This document shows, in pieces, positions 6,098-9,329 of a stretch of 9,329 nucleotides of DNA. Position 1 is the stretch's first letter. Each line of letters begins with the position of its first letter. Made by a program: the position numbers and the translations under genes. The notes beneath the pieces were generated by a model. It searched no databases, was not told the DNA's origin, and saw only the letters and a program-made list of their open reading frames with translations. Source of the stretch: Dehalococcoidia bacterium (GTDB lineage Bacteria; Chloroflexota; Dehalococcoidia; GIF9; UBA5629); assembly GCA_003484395.1 (NCBI GenBank), contig DNCV01000084.1, positions 253-9,581 of the forward strand, given 5' to 3'.

Positions 6098-7006
6098 CTA
6101 TGGCAGCGGCACGAATCCCAAATCCTCCACGGTTTGCTGGCCTTCTTTCGATTTTGCGTAATCAATGAACGCTTTCACTGCATCTTTCGGTTCGCCGTCC
6201 GTGTAGAAGAACAGCGGGCGCGATACCGGATACGATTTATCATGAACCGTTTTAATGCTGGGCTGAACTGCAGTTGCAGAGGTATCTTTTTTGATGCCCA
6301 GCACCTTTACATCCTTGCTTACATAGCCCAACCCTGCATAAAAGATTGCCTTATTATTACTGGAAACCTCGGTGATGCCCGATTCAGTCGAGGGAAGGAA
6401 CAGCACCTGTGCTCCGTATTCTGCCTTCTTGTCTTTCATCTGTACGACATGCTCCTTAAAAAATACATGTGTGCCGGAGTTGCTGTCGCGTGAAAGAGCG
6501 ACGATCGATGCGTTATCACCGCCAACCTGGCTCCAGTTCGTTATCTTGCCGGCGTAGATGTCCGATAACTGCTCGATGGTGAGATCGTTTACTTTATTAT
6601 TCTTGTTGACAACGATGGCGAGACCGTCGTAGGCAATGATGATCTCGTTTGCTGTGCGCCCGTTTGCCTTCGTCTTATCGATCTCAGCAGTTGTCATGGG
6701 GCGTGATGCCTGGCAGATATCGGTAGTGCCGTCGATAAGTGCAGCTATGCCGACGCCGGAGCCTGGGCCGCTGACGGCGATGCTCACCTTCTGGTTCGCT
6801 TTCATGAAATTCTCTGCCCATATCGTACTGATGGGAGTGACTGTGTTCGAACCGATAATCTTGATGGAACCGCTGAGCGTTGATGTTGTTGACGGCATTG
6901 ATGATTGCGTAGAACAGCTTGTGAATAGTACAGTAAAAAGTAGTGTGAGCGCTATGAATATTGCCTGAACCGGTCTCTGCATTTTTGGTTTGTATGTACT
7001 TAACAT
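6098..7006 (-). CDS. pstS: Phosphate ABC transporter substrate-binding lipoprotein PstS
   Basis: A 302-residue high-affinity phosphate-binding protein of the PstS_2 type. The N-terminus has a basic region (YKPKMQR), a hydrophobic core at about 13-28, and a lipoprotein cleavage site ending FTSC with C31 as the lipidated cysteine. A Ser/Thr-rich tether (32-45) follows. Phosphate-contact loops typical of the family are GSNTV at 52-56, SGPGSGVGI at 79-87 with S83, D96 in GTTDI, and SRDSNSGTH at 172-180. YAGKITNW at 151-158 is another family signature. The C-terminal GQQTVEDLGFVPLP is also standard. The start ATG 7004-7006 has AAAGGAG (7011-7017) 4 nt away. It is the first gene of the pst operon, expressed from a Pho-box-like promoter at 7058-7112 and possibly by readthrough from the kinase gene. 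PstS is anchored outside the cytoplasmic membrane and delivers phosphate to PstCA. Confidence 0.95.
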   Translation of the reverse strand: MLSTYKPKMQRPVQAIFIALTLLFTVLFTSCSTQSSMPSTTSTLSGSIKIIGSNTVTPISTIWAENFMKANQKVSIAVSGPGSGVGIAALIDGTTDICQASRPMTTAEIDKTKANGRTANEIIIAYDGLAIVVNKNNKVNDLTIEQLSDIYAGKITNWSQVGGDNASIVALSRDSNSGTHVFFKEHVVQMKDKKAEYGAQVLFLPSTESGITEVSSNNKAIFYAGLGYVSKDVKVLGIKKDTSATAVQPSIKTVHDKSYPVSRPLFFYTDGEPKDAVKAFIDYAKSKEGQQTVEDLGFVPLP

Positions 7007-7012
7007 AATGCT

Positions 7013-7080
7013 CCTTTACAGTTTGTTATTCGGGTGGATTTTTCTCTTCCCGTTCTCAGTGTAACAGTCAACTGTAAAGG
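7013..7080. repeat. 11-bp perfect inverted repeat joining Pho half-site and pstS ribosome binding site
   Basis: CCTTTACAGTT at 7013-7023 is the exact complement of AACTGTAAAGG at 7070-7080. Further pairing is possible inside: 7024-7028 with 7062-7066 (5 bp) and 7031-7034 with 7049-7052 (4 bp). In minus-strand RNA that spans the whole element, one arm is the fourth Pho half-site and the other contains most of the pstS ribosome binding site (AAAGG). RNA starting at the Pho promoter (about 7051) would lack the upstream arm. Confidence 0.6.
7058..7063 (-). promoter_or_regulatory. -10 element of the pstS promoter
   Basis: TACACT on the minus strand (4/6). No -35-like hexamer lies 17 nt upstream (AGCCAA). 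The nearest Pho half-site instead ends 9 nt upstream, the geometry expected for a PhoB-activated promoter. Transcription would start near 7051, giving a leader of about 45 nt. Confidence 0.55.
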
Positions 7081-7112
7081 TTGGCTTAAGCTGATGTTAA
7101 AATTGTGTTAAG
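7073..7112 (-). promoter_or_regulatory. Pho box: four 11-bp direct repeats upstream of pstS
   Basis: Reading the minus strand, half-sites CTTAACA (7106-7112), TTTAACA (7095-7101), CTTAAGC (7084-7090) and CTTTACA (7073-7079) recur every 11 bp, one helical turn, separated by 4-bp spacers. The known PhoB (E. coli, CTGTCAT) and PhoP (Bacillus, TTAACA) boxes are also 11-bp direct repeats, and the core here is nearer the PhoP type. Four half-sites would fit two regulator dimers in tandem. The presumed binder is the OmpR-family regulator encoded at 8511-9227. Confidence 0.8.
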
Positions 7113-7128
7113 GTTTCGCCTGTGGCGC

Positions 7129-8505
7129 TCAGATAGCCATGGGCAGAGAAAAATAGAAGGTCGCCCCCTTTCCTTCAATGCTTTTTACCCAGATCATACC
7201 ACCATATGCGGAGATGATATGTTTGGCGATGGACAATCCCAATCCGGTACCTCCGCCGCTGCGTGACTTATCCGCTTTGTAGAAACGTTCGAATATCCTC
7301 GGGATGTCTTCCTCGGCTATGCCGATCCCGGTATCCGTAACGGAAATGGTTACGCTGTTATCCTGTACCGTTGAGGCAATTATGATTTTGCCGCCTGCAG
7401 CAGTGAATTTGATAGCGTTATGAACGAGATTGATGATAACCTGCTCAATATGATGATCCGCAAGCACCGGCGGCAGCACGTGTGCGCTCTGTATTTCTAT
7501 GCGCACACCTGCCCTCTCCGCTTGTGCGGTGAGCCGTTCCATAGCGCGATTAATGATCTTGGCAAGGTCAGTGGGCTTCCGCTCGATAGCAATGTTTCCA
7601 CTTTCGATTTTCGACAGATCACCGAGTTCTTCGATCATCTGTGATAGTTTATCCGTCTCGATAACGATTCTGCCTAAAAAGTCTGGGGCGATATTGGGAT
7701 CGTTGATTGCGCCATCATGTAAAGTCTCTGCCAGCGCTTTGACGGAGGCAACGGGTGTGCGCAATTCATGAGAGATATTGGCAACAAAATCCTGACGAAC
7801 GGTCTGCAACTTTTTTAGTTCAGTGTGATCTTGAATTCGAACTATGAACCGTTTTTCTTCCGAAAGCGGCATGATGCTTACGCTGATTATTTTGTTTTGA
7901 GATTGCAGTTCCACAAACCCTGTTTGCTGTCTGTTTTCGGCAATGCATTTCTTGACGAGATTATCTATTTCGTAATCCCGTACTATTCTGATCAGCGTCT
8001 TATTGTTTTCATGTACGGTATCACGCATTTGAAACTGCGTTTCTGCCGTTTTGTTCATCATTAAAACCCTGCGATTTTCATCGATGATAAAGATGCTGTC
8101 GTTAATATATGAGAGCATTACGGACAATCTGTCACGTTCCTTTATGCTGAGATTGAGCTGTATCTGGTTTTGGTTATGCAGCCTGTTAAATGCGCTGATG
8201 AGACCGCCTATCTCGTTTCTTGCTGTTTTAATGGGTTTTGATACTGTCTCGCCGTTATGTAAGGAGTTTATTATTCCGGCAAGCCTCTTAATCGGCCTGA
8301 TTATCTTTATCCATAACAGTAAAGCCCCGAGTATAGCAATTGCTGCGGCTGCAAATATACATATTGTCAGAACCGTTCCTGTGTTGTTGATGAAAAAATC
8401 CTTTGCGTTTTGCGATGATGTTATATAGACAGCGAGCCCCAACGGCGGCAACAGGGCTGCAATCACTATCGTTGTTAGAATTAACCAGAAGAGACGATTA
8501 CGCAT
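7129..8505 (-). CDS. phoR: Phosphate-regulon sensor histidine kinase, PhoR-type
   Basis: A 458-residue membrane histidine kinase. Domains in order: TM1 (about 5-30), a short outside loop of about 12 residues, TM2 (44-67), HAMP (68-120), PAS (about 122-230), HisKA with H-box FVANISHELRTP and phospho-accepting H246, then HATPase_c. The HATPase_c domain has N-box NLVHNAIKF (N363), G1 VTDTGIGI (D391), F-box IFERFYK and G2 GGGTGLGLS (418-425). SKIESGN at 298-304 is typical of PhoR-like kinases. It would autophosphorylate and pass phosphate to the adjacent regulator when phosphate is scarce. With almost no extracytoplasmic domain, the signal probably comes from the membrane or cytoplasm (Pst/PhoU, PAS). 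The gene begins 5 nt after the regulator stop and has a weak ribosome binding site, so coupling is likely. All catalytic residues are present. Assignment to phosphate rests on the pst neighbourhood and domain order. Confidence 0.88.
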   Translation of the reverse strand: MRNRLFWLILTTIVIAALLPPLGLAVYITSSQNAKDFFINNTGTVLTICIFAAAAIAILGALLLWIKIIRPIKRLAGIINSLHNGETVSKPIKTARNEIGGLISAFNRLHNQNQIQLNLSIKERDRLSVMLSYINDSIFIIDENRRVLMMNKTAETQFQMRDTVHENNKTLIRIVRDYEIDNLVKKCIAENRQQTGFVELQSQNKIISVSIMPLSEEKRFIVRIQDHTELKKLQTVRQDFVANISHELRTPVASVKALAETLHDGAINDPNIAPDFLGRIVIETDKLSQMIEELGDLSKIESGNIAIERKPTDLAKIINRAMERLTAQAERAGVRIEIQSAHVLPPVLADHHIEQVIINLVHNAIKFTAAGGKIIIASTVQDNSVTISVTDTGIGIAEEDIPRIFERFYKADKSRSGGGTGLGLSIAKHIISAYGGMIWVKSIEGKGATFYFSLPMAI

Positions 8506-8510
8506 AGTTA

Positions 8511-9227
8511 CTACTCGGCGAATTTATAGCCGACACCTCGCACGGTGATGATATACTTCGGATCTGTGGGATTTGTTTCGATTTTCTGTCTCAACCATCG
8601 AATGTGAACGTCGATAGTGCGGCTATCTCCTGCATAGTCGTAATGCCAGATATGTTCCAGCAATTGATCTCGAGTTATCACCTGTCCTCTATGTTGCAGC
8701 AAGAAAGACAGCATGTCAAATTCTTTTGGACTTAGTTCTATAACCGATTCTCCCCGTGTAACCCTGTGTCTGCCGAGATCGATTTCAAGGTTTTTTGTTT
8801 TAAGAAGATTCTTTATTGGTTCTGAAGACAGCGCTTTTGGCTGATGTGTTACGCCGGCACGTCTCAACATGGCTTTTATGCGTGCCATGAGTTCGCGGAT
8901 GCTGAATGGTTTGGTGACATAATCATCAGCGCCCAGTTCCAATCCCACTACTTTATCAATCTCGTCCGTTTTCGCTGTCAGCATAAGGATTGGAACAGAC
9001 GATTCCTGTCTGAGAATGCGGCAAACCTCCAGTCCATCGAGCTTGGGGAGCATAATATCGAGTATGACGAGGGCCGGTTTCTCTTTTCGGATAAGGTCGA
9101 TTGCTTCAACGCCATCGGCTGCTGAAACGACAGCATAGTGTTCTTTGTGCAGATTATAAGCAAGCACATCGCGTAAAGTTGGATCGTCTTCAACGACTGC
9201 TATTTTTGATGTTTCCATAACGTACAT
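8511..9227 (-). CDS. phoB: Phosphate-regulon response regulator, PhoB/PhoP type
   Basis: A 238-residue OmpR-family transcription factor. The receiver domain (about 7-122) shows the acidic pocket E13/D14, phospho-accepting D57 in VILDIMLPKLDG, T84 in LMLTAK, and K106 in YVTKPF. A linker of about 20 residues leads to a winged-helix DNA-binding domain (about 145-237) with LSPKEFDMLSFLLQHRGQVITRDQLLEHIW and the recognition helix SRTIDVHIRWLRQKI, ending GVGYKF. When phosphorylated by the adjacent kinase it should bind tandem 11-bp half-sites such as those before pstS. The start given is ATG 9225-9227. A second in-frame ATG at 9216-9218 gives METSKIAVVEDD and is equally plausible, since neither has a good ribosome binding site and the first ATG touches a small hairpin. 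First gene of the cluster. Confidence 0.9.
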   Translation of the reverse strand: MYVMETSKIAVVEDDPTLRDVLAYNLHKEHYAVVSAADGVEAIDLIRKEKPALVILDIMLPKLDGLEVCRILRQESSVPILMLTAKTDEIDKVVGLELGADDYVTKPFSIRELMARIKAMLRRAGVTHQPKALSSEPIKNLLKTKNLEIDLGRHRVTRGESVIELSPKEFDMLSFLLQHRGQVITRDQLLEHIWHYDYAGDSRTIDVHIRWLRQKIETNPTDPKYIITVRGVGYKFAE

Positions 9228-9242
9228 ATCTCGCTGGAGATA
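9227..9242 (-). promoter_or_regulatory. Small hairpin at the phoB start codon
   Basis: Minus strand TATCTC-CAGC-GAGATA, a 6-bp perfect stem with a 4-nt loop whose last base is the A of ATG 9225-9227. If transcribed, it would hide the first ATG and leave the second (9216-9218) exposed. Small stems like this are common by chance. Confidence 0.3.
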
Positions 9243-9260
9243 GTATAATAGATTGTATCA
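9242..9260 (-). promoter_or_regulatory. Candidate -10 elements upstream of phoB
   Basis: Two overlapping options on the minus strand: an extended -10 TGATACAAT (9252-9260) and TATACT (9242-9247). Neither has a recognisable -35 at 16-18 nt, so the promoter is either extended -10 type or activator-dependent. Leaders would be only about 8-27 nt. Confidence 0.35.
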
Positions 9261-9274
9261 GTTTTGAGCTTGTT

Positions 9275-9302
9275 GCGGGTAAGATCATGCGGGTAAGATC
9301 AT
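9275..9302. repeat. 14-bp perfect tandem duplication upstream of phoB
   Basis: GCGGGTAAGATCAT occurs twice back to back (9275-9288 and 9289-9302), about 15-40 bp above the candidate -10 elements. The 14-bp period does not match the 11-bp Pho box. It may be a slippage duplication or a pair of regulator sites. Confidence 0.85.
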
Positions 9303-9329
9303 GTTGTTGTTGTCCAGTGAATATGTCAC

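Noticed and set aside
1..9329. CRISPR array, tRNA/rRNA, IS element, prophage or defence island
   Set aside because: I saw no spaced repeat array, clover-leaf, transposase or phage-like frame. The only repeats found are the short ones listed.

Overview
The window is a bacterial chromosome segment in which every recognisable gene lies on the minus strand, so transcription runs from high to low coordinates. Its core is a complete phosphate-starvation cluster in the order phoB-like regulator, phoR-like kinase, pstS, pstC, pstA, pstB, phoU (9227 down to 2741). It is followed by an efp-epmA pair (2422 to 921) and then a stretch of eroded or cut genes (798 to 1). PstS has a lipoprotein-type signal, and EF-P has the lysine-type loop next to an EpmA-like ligase. 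Together these suggest a Gram-negative or otherwise deep-branching, possibly anaerobic lineage such as Desulfobacterota or Chloroflexota/Dehalococcoidia. I cannot fix the taxon from sequence alone.

Region by region. 9228-9329 is the upstream region of the response regulator; it holds a 14-bp tandem duplication, candidate -10 elements and a small hairpin at the start codon. 8511-9227 is an OmpR/PhoB-type regulator. 7129-8505 is a PhoR-type kinase (2 TM, HAMP, PAS, HisKA, HATPase) with almost no extracytoplasmic domain. 7007-7128 is the most information-dense non-coding stretch. It has four 11-bp direct repeats of a CTTAACA-like half-site ending 9 nt before a -10-like TACACT, a good candidate Pho box in place of a -35. 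It also has a perfect 11-bp inverted repeat that would pair the last Pho half-site with the pstS ribosome binding site in any readthrough transcript. 6098-7006 is pstS. A strong stem-loop lies between pstS and pstC. pstC, pstA, pstB and phoU then follow with 4-nt, 1-nt and 13-nt junctions.

Between phoU and efp is a 318-bp non-coding stretch carrying a near-consensus promoter (TTGAAC-17-TATAAT) whose -35 hexamer is one arm of a perfect palindrome. efp (best start GTG at 2422) and epmA overlap by 4 nt and form a substrate/modifying-enzyme pair. Below 800 the sequence holds an MBL-fold hydrolase that lacks the part carrying HxHxDH, a C-terminal scrap of a TauE/SafE-type permease with an apparent frameshift, and the first 43 codons of an MFS transporter that runs off the window.

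Working model: PhoR/PhoB, informed by PstSCAB and PhoU, activates the pstS promoter through the four-repeat Pho box. PstS captures phosphate, PstCA and PstB import it, and PhoU signals sufficiency. The neighbouring efp-epmA unit has its own promoter and looks functionally independent. No undescribed multi-gene system was found. The most original observations are regulatory: the Pho half-site/ribosome-binding-site inverted repeat and the palindrome over the efp promoter.
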